From contig NZ_APMH01000010.1 of the NCBI RefSeq assembly GCF_000359585.1, positions 1 to 64,000 of the forward strand: a stretch of DNA of 64,000 nt. Reading direction: 5' to 3'. Below, in pieces: positions 8,588-17,752 of the stretch. The first letter of the stretch is position 1. Every line of letters begins with the position of its first letter. Origin of the DNA: Clostridium tyrobutyricum DSM 2637 = ATCC 25755 = JCM 11008 (GTDB lineage: Bacteria > Bacillota > Clostridia > Clostridiales > Clostridiaceae). Both the position numbers and the translations under genes were made by a program. Below the pieces are notes generated by a model. It searched no databases, was not told the DNA's origin, and was given only the letters and a program-made list of their open reading frames with translations.

Positions 8588-9742
8588 TTGAGTAATTTAT
8601 TTTTAATGCCAAGATATGTTTTTACAGGCCAGGGGGCCCTGGATAAAGCTAGTGAAGATATAAAACTATTGGGCAAGAAGGCACTTATAGTTACAGATGA
8701 TGTGATGATTAAACTGGATAGCATAAGCAATATTACTAATTTATTGGATAAGCTGGAAGTTAATTATTCTATTTATCATGACGTCAATGGAGAACCTACA
8801 GATGTTATGGTCAACAATGGAATCAAGCAGTACAAAGATAACAATTGTGACTTTTTAATAGCACTGGGTGGTGGAAGTCCTATTGATACAATGAAAGCCA
8901 TAGGTGCAATGATAACGAATTCAGGTGAGATAAACGATTATCTTGGAAAGATAATTGAAAAAGAAACTCCTCCATTGGTGGCAATCCCAACCACAGCTGG
9001 AACTGGCTCAGAAGCAACTCAATTTACCATAATAACAGATACTGAAAAAAATATAAAAATGCTGTTAAAAGGACCATATCTAATACCAACTATTGCAGTA
9101 ATAGATCCTATTTTTACAATTACTTCTCCTAAAAATGTTACTTCTTCTACAGGATTGGATGCACTCACCCATGCTATAGAATCCTATACGTCAAAACTTG
9201 TTCAACCTATGTCAGAAATATTTTCTCTATCTGCAGTAAAAAAGATATTTGATAATTTATTGGAAGCTTATAATAATGGAAAAAATGTCAATGCGAGGAC
9301 AGAAATGTCTATAGCTGCACTTCAAGCAGGAATAGCATTTAACAATTCCTCCGTTACTATAGTACACGGTATGAGCAGACCTATAGGTGCATTGTTTCAT
9401 GTACCACATGGATTATCAAATGCAATGCTCTTAACAGATTGCCTTGATTTTATTTTGTCTGGTGCACCTGATAAATTCTGTACTTTGGCCAGGACAATTG
9501 GAGTATATGAAAAAAATATGAGTGATATACAGGCAGGAGAGAAATTTATAGAGGCTGTTAGAAATCTTTGTACAAAATTAAATGTACAGACATTACAGAA
9601 ATTTGGAGTTGAAAAGAGTATATTCATGGAAAATTTGGACAAGATGGCTGAAGATGCACTTCAAAGTGGAAGTCCTCAAAACACAAGAAGAGAAGTTAAA
9701 AAGGAAGATATAATAGAGATATATAAAGGATTATGGAAGTAG
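8588..9742 (+). CDS. Iron-containing alcohol dehydrogenase (group III)
   Basis: A 384-residue NAD(P)-dependent enzyme. The nucleotide motif GGGSPIDT begins at residue 94. Metal ligands are Asp191 and His195 in GLDALTHAIESY, and His260 and His274 in the stretch running from VHGMSRP to HVPHG, the same spacing as in FucO. The start is a TTG at 8588 behind AGAAGGTGAAG. It is the first gene of the iol operon, a place normally held by an inositol dehydrogenase or by IolA. It may reduce an aldehyde produced by the pathway, such as malonate semialdehyde, but the substrate is not shown by the sequence. The next gene follows directly after. Confidence 0.88.
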   Translation: MSNLFLMPRYVFTGQGALDKASEDIKLLGKKALIVTDDVMIKLDSISNITNLLDKLEVNYSIYHDVNGEPTDVMVNNGIKQYKDNNCDFLIALGGGSPIDTMKAIGAMITNSGEINDYLGKIIEKETPPLVAIPTTAGTGSEATQFTIITDTEKNIKMLLKGPYLIPTIAVIDPIFTITSPKNVTSSTGLDALTHAIESYTSKLVQPMSEIFSLSAVKKIFDNLLEAYNNGKNVNARTEMSIAALQAGIAFNNSSVTIVHGMSRPIGALFHVPHGLSNAMLLTDCLDFILSGAPDKFCTLARTIGVYEKNMSDIQAGEKFIEAVRNLCTKLNVQTLQKFGVEKSIFMENLDKMAEDALQSGSPQNTRREVKKEDIIEIYKGLWK

Positions 9743-9750
9743 GTGAAGTT

Positions 9751-10596
9751 ATGTCACTGACAAGATTAAAAGAATTACTGGATGAAGCTGAAGACAGAAA
9801 GTATGCAATAGGTGCTTTTAGTATTGCAAATATGGAAATGATAATAGGAGCTGTCAAGGCTGCAGAAGAATTGAAATCACCTATAATATTGCAGATTGCA
9901 GAAAGCAGGCTGAAGCATTCACCGCTGCATTTAATAGGACCTGTAATGATGGAGGCAGCTAAAAAAGCCAAAGTTCCCGTAGCAGTGCATTTGGATCATG
10001 GTTTGACTATGGATTGTATACATGAGGCACTTGATTTAGGATTTACCTCTGTTATGATAGATGGTTCCAAATATACTCTGAACAAAAATATTGATTTAAC
10101 TAAAAGTGTCATCAAAAAAGCCCAAGAATACGGTGCTTCAGTAGAAGCTGAAATTGGTAGAGTGGGAGGCAGCGAAGATGGTTCAGAGGATATATCTGCC
10201 ATGTATACAGATACGGGTGAGGCATATGAATTCTATAGTGAAACAAAGGTTGATGCGCTTGCAATTGGCATAGGAAATGCTCATGGTGTTTATAAAGGTC
10301 TGCCTAATCTAAATTTCGATGTATTGAAAAATATTTATAAAAAGGTGGATGTCCCTCTGGTTTTACATGGAGGTTCCGGTATAAGTGATGATGATTTTAG
10401 AAAATGTGTTTCATATGGGGTGAGAAAGATAAATATAGCTACTGCTACATTTATTTCGGTTGCTCAGAAGGTAGAAGAATTATGCAGGAAACATGAGCAC
10501 ACAGACTATTTCAAGCTGCATGAAGCTGAAATTGAAGGTGCATATTTAAATGTTAAAAAGCATATAAAAATTTTTGGAAGTAATAATAAAGCCTAG
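9751..10596 (+). CDS. iolJ: Class II aldolase, probably 6-phospho-5-dehydro-2-deoxy-D-gluconate aldolase
   Basis: A 281-residue class II fructose-bisphosphate aldolase-family protein. Zinc ligands sit in VHLDHG, VEAEIGRVGG and LVLHGGSG, and the C-terminal KINIATA phosphate loop is present. Next to iolC, iolB and iolD the likely reaction is cleavage of DKGP to dihydroxyacetone phosphate and malonate semialdehyde. I chose the ATG at 9751, with AGGTGA five bases before it; an ATG at 9733 overlaps the dehydrogenase stop codon but has no good ribosome binding site. Ordinary FBP aldolase function cannot be excluded. Confidence 0.85.
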   Translation: MSLTRLKELLDEAEDRKYAIGAFSIANMEMIIGAVKAAEELKSPIILQIAESRLKHSPLHLIGPVMMEAAKKAKVPVAVHLDHGLTMDCIHEALDLGFTSVMIDGSKYTLNKNIDLTKSVIKKAQEYGASVEAEIGRVGGSEDGSEDISAMYTDTGEAYEFYSETKVDALAIGIGNAHGVYKGLPNLNFDVLKNIYKKVDVPLVLHGGSGISDDDFRKCVSYGVRKINIATATFISVAQKVEELCRKHEHTDYFKLHEAEIEGAYLNVKKHIKIFGSNNKA

Positions 10597-10608
10597 GGAG
10601 GAGAAAAA

Positions 10609-11625
10609 ATGCAGTATATTCAATTTGACAATGGCAGAAAATTTGATGTTATACCTTTGGGAAGAGCAACTATAGATTTAAACCCGGTGGAAATAAACAG
10701 GACTTTGGCACAAAGTGCAACTTTCAAGAAATACCTTGGAGGATCTCCTGCAAATGTAGCTGTAGGGCTTGCTAGACTTGGAAAAAAAGTTGGATTTATA
10801 GGTAAGATATCAGATGATAGATTTGGAGATTTTATTATTGATTACTTTAAAAAGGAAGGCATAGATGTTTCTCAAATTTATAGGGCAGAGAATGGAGAAT
10901 CTCTTGGACTTACTTTTACTGAAATACTCAGCCCTACAGAAAGCAGTATATTGATGTATAGAAACAGTATTGCAGATTTAAGCTTGAATGTAGATGAAAT
11001 TGACGAAGATTATATAAGAAATACAAAAGCAATCTCCATATCAGGAACAGCTCTTGCTCAGAGTCCTTCAAGAGAAGCTGCCCTTAAAGCAATGGAATAT
11101 GCAAAAAAACACAATACAGCTGTAATCTTTGATATAGATTATAGAAAGTACAATTGGAAAAACAAAGATGAAATAGCAATTTATTATTCAATGATGGGTA
11201 AAAACAGTGATCTGGTAATAGGCTCAAGAGAGGAATTCAACCTTATGGAAGGTCTTGTTGCAGAAAACAGCAGTGATATTGAAACGGCAAACAGATGGAT
11301 TGGATATGGAAACAAGATAGTTGTTATAAAGCATGGCAAAGATGGATCTACAGCCTATACGGAAGATGGAAGAAAATACAGTATCAAACCATTCCCTGTT
11401 AAACTGATGAAATCTTTTGGAGGTGGGGATGCTTATGGTTCAGCTTTCATATATGGACTTCTTGAAGGATGGGATATAATAGATGCTCTTGAATTCGGAA
11501 GTGCTTCAGCTGCAATGCTTGTTGCAAGCCATAGTTGTTCAGATGCAATGCCTAAAGTGGAAGAAATAAAAAAATTTATAAAAGAAGAAAAGGCTAAATA
11601 CGGTGAAATGGTGGCAAGATATTAA
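10609..11625 (+). CDS. iolC: 5-dehydro-2-deoxygluconokinase
   Basis: A 338-residue PfkB-family sugar kinase. The N-terminal signature GGSPANVAVGLARLG and the C-terminal catalytic motif GGGDAYGSAFIYGL (anion hole plus catalytic Asp) are intact. IolC phosphorylates 2-deoxy-5-keto-D-gluconic acid, giving the intermediate that is cleaved by IolJ and that usually induces the operon. It begins 12 bases after iolJ behind GGGAGGAG. The match to IolC, not a ribokinase, rests on the GRATIDLNP start and the iol neighbours. Confidence 0.9.
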   Translation: MQYIQFDNGRKFDVIPLGRATIDLNPVEINRTLAQSATFKKYLGGSPANVAVGLARLGKKVGFIGKISDDRFGDFIIDYFKKEGIDVSQIYRAENGESLGLTFTEILSPTESSILMYRNSIADLSLNVDEIDEDYIRNTKAISISGTALAQSPSREAALKAMEYAKKHNTAVIFDIDYRKYNWKNKDEIAIYYSMMGKNSDLVIGSREEFNLMEGLVAENSSDIETANRWIGYGNKIVVIKHGKDGSTAYTEDGRKYSIKPFPVKLMKSFGGGDAYGSAFIYGLLEGWDIIDALEFGSASAAMLVASHSCSDAMPKVEEIKKFIKEEKAKYGEMVARY

Positions 11626-11657
11626 AGCAGAATATTATAGTTGGGAGGAATTAGCAT

Positions 11658-12458
11658 ATGAGTTTAAGTGAATTTGGTAATTTGGGTTCTTTAAAATTTG
11701 GTGAAAATAAAATATGTGGAATAAATGGCCCGCATAAAGAAATGCTTATGGATATATCAGTAAACAGGATTAGAAAAAATTCAGAAGAATCTTATGAAGA
11801 AAATAACAAGGAAATGGCTGTTCTTCTTTTAGACGGCAAAATTGAAGTAGACTGGCATGGCAATAATCAGATAATGGAGAGACATTCAGTGTTTGATGAA
11901 GAACCATGGTGTATTCATGTTCCACATGGTACAAAAGTAACAGTAAAAGCTCAAGAAGAAAGTGAAATAATCTTTCAGGCTGCTGAAAATGAAAACGACT
12001 TTGATCCGAAATTATATTTTCCGAAAGATTGTCAAAGTGATATATTTGGCAAAGGAGTATGGAATGATACTGCAAGAAGAATTGTAAGAACCGTATTTGA
12101 CTATCATAATGCCCCTTATTCAAATATGGTAATGGGAGAAGTTATTACATTCCCAGGAAAATGGTCAAGCTATCCTCCACATTATCATCCTCAGCCTGAA
12201 GTTTATTATTATAAATTCAACAAACCTCAGGGGTTGGGATTATGCCTTACTGGAGATGATGCCCATAAGATATCGGACAACAGCTATGTTGCCATTCATG
12301 GGGGAGATGTCCATCCTCAGACTTCGGCACCTGGATATGCAATGTATTACTGCTGGATGATAAGGCATCTTAAAAATAATCCATGGACTGACAGAATTGA
12401 TGTTGAAGAACATAAATGGTTATGGGAAAAAGACGTAAAAATATGGCCTGACAAATAA
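11658..12458 (+). CDS. iolB: 5-deoxy-glucuronate isomerase
   Basis: A 266-residue bicupin that isomerises 5-deoxy-D-glucuronate to 2-deoxy-5-keto-gluconate, the substrate of IolC. Metal-binding residues are visible in SYPPHYHPQPEVYYYKF and in HGGDVHPQTSAPGYAMYYCW. Length is normal. GGGAGGA precedes the ATG. It lies between iolC and iolD as in many Firmicute inositol operons. Confidence 0.93.
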   Translation: MSLSEFGNLGSLKFGENKICGINGPHKEMLMDISVNRIRKNSEESYEENNKEMAVLLLDGKIEVDWHGNNQIMERHSVFDEEPWCIHVPHGTKVTVKAQEESEIIFQAAENENDFDPKLYFPKDCQSDIFGKGVWNDTARRIVRTVFDYHNAPYSNMVMGEVITFPGKWSSYPPHYHPQPEVYYYKFNKPQGLGLCLTGDDAHKISDNSYVAIHGGDVHPQTSAPGYAMYYCWMIRHLKNNPWTDRIDVEEHKWLWEKDVKIWPDK

Positions 12459-12474
12459 GGAAGGAGGTTAAATT

Positions 12475-14417
12475 ATGAAAAAAATAAGACTTACAGTTGC
12501 ACAGGCACTGGTGAAATTTCTTGACAATCAATATGTTGAATTTGATGGTGTTGAAACTAAATTTGTCAAAGGTATTTTTACAATTTTTGGACATGGAAAT
12601 GTAGTAGGACTTGGTCAGGCGTTGGAAGAAGATCATGGAGATTTGATAGTACATCAGGGAAGAAATGAACAGGGAATGTCTCATGCTGCCATAGGATTTG
12701 CAAAACAAAAATTGAGAAAACAAATATATGCGTGTACTTCATCAGTTGGGCCTGGTGCTGCCAATATGGTGACAGCAGCTGCTACAGCAAGTGCAAACAG
12801 AATACCTGTACTATTCCTTCCAGGAGATGTATATGCTACAAGGCAGCCTGATCCAGTACACTGCAGCAGATGGAACAGTTTAACAATCTTACAATAAGCA
12901 CAAATGATGCTTTTAAAGCTGTAAGCAAATATTGGGACAGGATTTCAAGACCTGAACAGCTCATGACAGCCTACATAAATGCAATGAGGGTTTTGACAGA
13001 CCCTGTAAATACAGGAGCGGTTACCATAGCATTACCTCAGGATGTTGAAGGTGAGGCATATGATTATCCAGAACAATTTTTCCAGAAAAGAGTACACAGA
13101 ATAGAAAGAACACTCGCAACGAAAGAAATGATAAAGGATGCAGTTGAACTTATCTTAAAGAAAAAGAAGCCTATGCTTGTATGCGGTGGTGGAGTAAAAT
13201 ATTCTGAAGCTGCAGAGGCTTTTAAAAATTTTGCAGAAAAATTCAACATACCATTTGGAGAGACTCAGGCTGGTAAAAGTGCAATAGTGTGGGATCATAA
13301 ATTGAACCTTGGAGGAATAGGGGAAACAGGAAGTTTGGCTTCTAATATGATTGCCAAAAAGGCAGATCTTATAATTGGTGTTGGTACAAGATATACAGAT
13401 TTTACAACATCGTCAAAATGGTTGTTTCAAAATCCTGAAGTTGATTTTCTCAATATAAATATAGCTGGATTTGATGCTTATAAATTGGATGGAGTTAGAG
13501 TTGTAGCTGATGCTAAAGCAGCATTGGAAGATTTGACAAATGAACTTTCAAAAACAGGGTATAAGTCCTCATACAAAACTGAAATAAAAGAGGCCAGGGA
13601 CAAACTGGATGCAGAAGTGAGGAGAGTATACAGTACGGAGTATAAAGAAAAAGGTTTTGTGCCTGAAATACAGGATCATCTTGATCCGTCGGTATTTGAA
13701 GAATTCAAGGAAATAACCGGTTCATGCCTGACACAATCAAGAGTTGTAGGTATCTTTAATGAAATGCTTGCTAATGATGATATTGTAGTTGGTGCATCAG
13801 GAAGTTTGCCTGGAGATTTGCAGAGAATATGGAGGCCAAAGGGTGTCAATACCTATCATGTAGAATATGGATTTTCATGCATGGGATATGAAGTAAATGC
13901 ATCACTGGGTGTAAAGATTGCAGAGCCTGACAGGGAAGTGTATGCATTTGTCGGAGATGGTTCTTATATGATGCTTCATTCTGAACTTCCAACCTCTATT
14001 CAGGAAGGAAAAAAGATAAATGTAGTACTGTTTGACAATATGGCTTTTGGATGTATAAACAACCTTGAGATGGAACATGGAATGAACAGTTTTGGAACAG
14101 AATTCAGATTCAGAAATCCAAAAACCGGGAAGTTGGACGGAGGCCTTGTTCCTATGAATTTTGCCATGAATGCAGCTTCCTATGGATGCAAGACCTATAC
14201 TGTAAAGACGATAGAAGAGTTAAAAGAAGCAATAATAGATTCAAAGAAACAAAAGGTATCTACTCTTATAGACATAAAAGTACTGCCAAAGACAATGATT
14301 CATAAATATGGTTCCTGGTGGAGAGTAGGATTGGCCCAGGTATCCAAGAGCAAGAGAATTCATGATGTATATGAAAATGTGATAAAGAAAAATCTTGGTG
14401 AGGCACGTCAGTACTAA
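12475..14417 (+). pseudogene. iolD: 3D-(3,5/4)-trihydroxycyclohexane-1,2-dione hydrolase, frameshifted
   Basis: ThDP-dependent ring-opening enzyme of inositol breakdown. The N-terminal part ([30 protein letters not shown] with the ThDP glutamate region, then [12 protein letters not shown]) runs in one frame to about 12858. The rest ([17 protein letters not shown] onward, then [12 protein letters not shown] with the GDG magnesium motif) runs in a frame shifted by two bases. The break is an extra AC in ACAC at 12858-12861; removing it restores an unbroken protein of about 646 residues, normal for IolD. The gene is therefore inactive as read, unless the dinucleotide is a sequence error. Both halves are otherwise well conserved, so any damage is recent. 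Confidence 0.9.
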
Positions 14418-14481
14418 TTATGGAGGATGTCTTCTAATTTATAAAAGAGTTTATTATTAAGAAAGAAGGTTAAATAAATCA

Positions 14482-15156
14482 TGGATTCGCCGTCTTGTAT
14501 TGATTGGTATAGGAATAGGTATTATACAGCAAATAGCGGGAATTAATGTAATGATGTATTATGGAACTACTGTTTTGGAAAAGGCTGGATTTGGTGTTAA
14601 GGCAGCATTGATTGCCAATATAGGAAATGGATCCATAGCTGTTATAGTTACAATAATTTATATGAAGGTTTTTTCAAATAGAATTAGACGTAGAACTATG
14701 CTGCTTACTGGATATACAGGAAGTACGTTATCTATGCTGACAATAGCTATTCTTACACATTTATTACAAGGACAGGCCATTCTTCCTTATCTGGTAATAA
14801 TATTGACTATGGTTTTCTTGGCTTTTTTCCAGGGAACTGTTGGGCCGGTAATTTGGCTTGTGTTATCTGAAATATTTCCACTTAGATTAAGAGGACTCGG
14901 CATGGGAATATCTACATTTTTCTTATGGATAGCCAATTTCTGTGTTGGAGTTGTATTTCCTACTTTGCTATCAAAATTTGGATTATCAGGTGCATTTATA
15001 ATATTTGTCATACTTGGAGCTATAGCGTGGGCATATACGTATAAATTTGTACCAGAAACCCTTAACAAATCACTGGAAGAAATAGAAGAATCTTTTAGAA
15101 ATTATAAAAAGAAAACTTCAGATAGTTCAAATATAAACAAAATATATAATAAATAA
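14482..15156 (+). pseudogene. C-terminal half of an inositol/sugar MFS symporter (IolT-like), front half deleted
   Basis: The frame begins with SWIRRLVLIGIGIGIIQQ followed by IAGINVMMYYG, the start of helix 7 in sugar porters, and continues through PVIWLVLSEIFPLRLRG and FVPETLNKSLEEIEE, the standard C-terminal signatures. Helices 1-6 are absent: an in-frame stop lies at 14458-14460 and the preceding 60 bases contain a normal-looking ribosome binding site and ATG (14481) in another frame, which reads only about 21 codons. A deletion has apparently joined the original start site to the middle of the gene out of frame. About 225 residues of a roughly 460-residue transporter remain. It is the last iol gene. 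Confidence 0.85.
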
Positions 15157-15172
15157 TTATTTTATAATAGAC

Positions 15173-15233
15173 TATACCTGAACCTGTGCATTAAATGAAA
15201 TTGTATTTCTCTAATAAGTTCAGGTATATTTTA
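15173..15233 (+). terminator. Possible terminator of the inositol operon
   Basis: TATACCTGAAC (15173-15183) and GTTCAGGTATA (15218-15228) form an 11-base stem followed by TTTTAA. The 34-base loop is long, so efficiency is uncertain. Confidence 0.45.
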
Positions 15234-15498
15234 ATGAAAATCAATTACACAATGTTAGCAGGACAGCTGCATATTATATCAATTGCAATATCATACAAGA
15301 ATTAATTACTTTAATATGATATATTTAAAAGAAGATGGAGAAAGGAAGTTAGGATTGTTTACCTGGACAGGGAATTGAATATGGGAGTTTATAATATAGT
15401 AGTATAATTTCATTATAAATAATCGAAAGAGGTTAAAGAAGAGTGCAAGTATACTAATTTGAATAATGGCGTGGCTGCTTATAGGAGATGAGTGATAA
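15234..15498. other. Intergenic region with nothing recognised
   Basis: AT-rich DNA between the inositol transporter remnant and the flavodoxin-like pair. The end carries TAGGAG, the ribosome binding site for the gene at 15499. I see no convincing coding frame or RNA motif. Confidence 0.4.
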
Positions 15499-16002
15499 AT
15501 GAAATTATTAATACATGATCTGAAAGCTGATGATTTAAAAAAGATATTTTCCAATATATTAGATGATATGATAATTATCTCAGACGATGGGACAATACAT
15601 AATTGCATAGGTTGCTTCGGGTGCTGGATAAAGACACCTGCAGCCTGTGTAATACATGATAAATATAAAGATATGGGGGAATATTTATCAAAATGCAGTG
15701 ATGTTATTATTATTAGTGAATGCTGTTATGGGGGATTTAGCCCATTTGTCAAGAATGTATTGGACAGAAGTATTCCTTATCTGCATCCTTATTTTATAAT
15801 AAAAAATGGGGAAATGCATCATAGGAGACGATATAATAATAATATAAACATGCAAGTATATTTTTATGGTCAAAATATAACAGAAAGAGAACGACAAACT
15901 GCTAAAAAAATTGTAAAAGCAAATTCAATTAATTTAGATTGCATTGTAGACAAAGTTGTATTTACCCATAATATTTTTGAAATGAAGGGACAGATATTAT
16001 GA
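15499..16002 (+). CDS. Flavodoxin-fold, NADPH-dependent FMN reductase-like protein
   Basis: A 167-residue protein. The stretch HNCIGCFGCWIKTPAACVIHD is the Cys-rich loop typical of iron-sulfur flavoproteins and their relatives, followed by SDVIIISECCYGGFSPFVKNVLDRS, the FMN-phosphate-side loop of this flavodoxin superfamily. The N-terminal phosphate-binding loop is short, so FMN binding is likely but not certain. Its stop overlaps the next start (ATGA), so the two are co-translated. The redox partner is unknown. Confidence 0.75.
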   Translation: MKLLIHDLKADDLKKIFSNILDDMIIISDDGTIHNCIGCFGCWIKTPAACVIHDKYKDMGEYLSKCSDVIIISECCYGGFSPFVKNVLDRSIPYLHPYFIIKNGEMHHRRRYNNNINMQVYFYGQNITERERQTAKKIVKANSINLDCIVDKVVFTHNIFEMKGQIL

Positions 16003-16631
16003 AGATAGCGTTTATTAACGGAAGTCCTAAAATAAAAGGCAGTGCTTCTGCTTGTATATTAAAGGACTTGAAGCTTTTCTTGAACAATAATATAATTTCC
16101 GAATATAATTTCAATAAAAAGAAATTAACTTTAAAACAGATGGAAGAACTGGCAAGATGTGATATATTGGTATTTGCTTTTCCTCTGTATGTAGATGGAA
16201 TTCCATCTCATCTATTAAACTGCCTTATTCAATTGGAAAAGTTTTTTATAGAAATAGAACAAAAAGAGATTATTGTTTATTGTCTTGTAAATTGTGGCTT
16301 CTATGAAGGACACCAGAATAAGCTGGCAATTGAAATAATGGAGAATTGGTGTAAAAAGTCAGGCATTAAATGGGGACAGGGAATTGGGATTGGAGCAGGT
16401 GGAATGATAACATCTTTAAAAAATGTTCCAATTGGACATGGACCTAAAAAAAATTTAGGAAAAGCATTAAAAGAATTTTCAGGTAATATATTAAAAGGTA
16501 CTTCAGGAGAAAATATATTTATTACAGCAAATTTTCCAAGAATTTTGTATAAACTTGCTGCAGAAATGGGATGGAGGCATTTAATCAAAGCAAATGGTTT
16601 AAAACGAAAAGATTTGTTTTTAAAAAAATAA
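15999..16631 (+). CDS. Flavodoxin-family NAD(P)H oxidoreductase
   Basis: A 210-residue protein starting MKIAFINGSPKIKGSAS, the classic FMN phosphate-binding loop of NAD(P)H:quinone and FMN reductases, with FAFPLYVDGIPSHLLNCLIQLE forming the second flavin loop. It is translationally coupled to the preceding flavodoxin-like gene by a 4-base overlap, so the pair probably works as one two-protein redox unit. A convergent membrane-protein gene ends 26 bases downstream. Confidence 0.8.
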   Translation: MKIAFINGSPKIKGSASACILKDLKLFLNNNIISEYNFNKKKLTLKQMEELARCDILVFAFPLYVDGIPSHLLNCLIQLEKFFIEIEQKEIIVYCLVNCGFYEGHQNKLAIEIMENWCKKSGIKWGQGIGIGAGGMITSLKNVPIGHGPKKNLGKALKEFSGNILKGTSGENIFITANFPRILYKLAAEMGWRHLIKANGLKRKDLFLKK

Positions 16632-16656
16632 ACCGTCCAAATTTTTGTTTATACTA

Positions 16657-17202
16657 TTATTCAAGGGAATACCTCTTTAATAGTTTACTGAAGTTTTTTA
16701 TACCATCATGCAGTGAGATTAGTATGATAATACCAAATATAATTCCTGCAATACACGAGAGAAGCACTTTGGATAAATCATATTTTAAAAGTGATTTAGA
16801 AATATACATTATGTAAATACATACGGGCAAGAATAATGCAGAAGTTACTACACCGGGAACATAGTGTTTGAATTGTATGCATAAATAAAAATGTGCAAAG
16901 ATTAAGTGAAATGTAAAAGCGAACAAAAATCCATACCAAATAAAATAGCTGTTAAAAGTACATGATAATATAGAAGCAACTGAAAGAATCACAAATATAA
17001 TTTCCACTCCAATTGAAAATGCTGCAGTACTCCAATAGCCTGTATCATTTAAACCAAAGGGTTTCTTTTTCATCATAAAAGTGTCTTCCTTCAACTCCTT
17101 TTTAAATCTTTTACTCCATGCTTCAGCCATTATAATTTCTTCAAAGTCATGAATCATAAATAATATAGGCAGTAACCATATGATTGTTTTTATATTATAC
17201 AT
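16657..17202 (-). CDS. HXXEE domain membrane protein
   Basis: A 181-residue integral membrane protein. Near the N-terminus it reads FMIHDFEEIIMAEAW, the H-x-x-E-E motif that names the family, followed by several hydrophobic helices. The motif suggests metal binding; the function is not known. I chose the ATG at 17202 because GAAAGGAGAG lies just upstream. An upstream frame would add 12 residues made from a palindromic operator. The gene has its own promoter with a palindrome over the transcription start. Confidence 0.8.
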   Translation of the reverse strand: MYNIKTIIWLLPILFMIHDFEEIIMAEAWSKRFKKELKEDTFMMKKKPFGLNDTGYWSTAAFSIGVEIIFVILSVASILSCTFNSYFIWYGFLFAFTFHLIFAHFYLCIQFKHYVPGVVTSALFLPVCIYIMYISKSLLKYDLSKVLLSCIAGIIFGIIILISLHDGIKNFSKLLKRYSLE

Positions 17203-17221
17203 AGAATCTCTCCTTTCAATA

Positions 17222-17279
17222 TGACACACTTGTGTCACTTCATAATATAGAGTATAATAATTACAAATTGTTATGTCAA
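17222..17279 (-). promoter_or_regulatory. Promoter and palindromic operator of the HXXEE gene
   Basis: Minus-strand -35 TTGACA (17274-17279) and -10 TATACT (17251-17256) with a 17-base spacer. A perfect palindrome TGACACACTTGTGTCA at 17222-17237 lies just past the expected start site, a normal place for a TetR-type operator. Confidence 0.7.
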
Positions 17280-17293
17280 TAGAAACGGCTTAA

Positions 17294-17449
17294 ACGCTAC
17301 ATTTAAAGGCTATTTGTGACATCTTGTCGGGAGGGCTTTGGAATGTACTTTTAAAATGGATAAAGGAGGGTGCAGAAAAAACTCCAATGGAAATGGAATA
17401 TATTATTATAGATGCAATTAGAAATGCAAATCTAAACATAATAATATAG
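17294..17449 (+). pseudogene. C-terminal remnant of a TetR-family regulator
   Basis: After a stop at 17291-17293 the frame encodes about 51 residues including ILSGGLWNVLLKWIKEGAEK, TPMEMEYIIIDAI and then a stop. This matches the C-terminal dimerisation helix pattern of TetR/AcrR repressors (GG, W, G, P-E-M positions). No HTH is present. The fragment points away from the HXXEE gene and abuts its promoter, which suggests that the lost regulator once bound the palindrome at 17222. Confidence 0.5.
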
Positions 17450-17485
17450 GATGCAATGGATAAAATTTTATCTCATTTGAATTTT

Positions 17486-17517
17486 ATGGCTACATTAAAA
17501 GCCATGGCACTTTTTTA
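17486..17517 (+). terminator. Terminator-like hairpin
   Basis: ATGGCT / AGCCAT stem followed by CACTTTTTT. It lies downstream of the TetR remnant and may be its old terminator. The next 235 bases, up to the gene at 17753, hold only AT-rich upstream sequence. Confidence 0.4.
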
Positions 17518-17752
17518 GAAAAAAATCGACTATTGTATCAAAACATATTTATGAATTTTGATAAAGATTCCAGCATATAGTTGAATTTTCTATAAACAAA
17601 TACTACTTGTATATTTGTAAGTGAAGTATGAGTATTAATGCTTGATATCTTTAATATTGATATCAAATATCTATTTTTTATATTATATAATATAGCACGC
17701 AAAGGTATATAATGTTATATGGAGTCAATTATAAAAAATGGAGGGATTATAA

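Noticed and set aside
14500-15156. A complete small transporter starting at TTG 14500
   Set aside because: Homology to sugar porters begins at or before 14482 and corresponds to helix 7 onward; the first six helices are missing, so it is a truncated gene.
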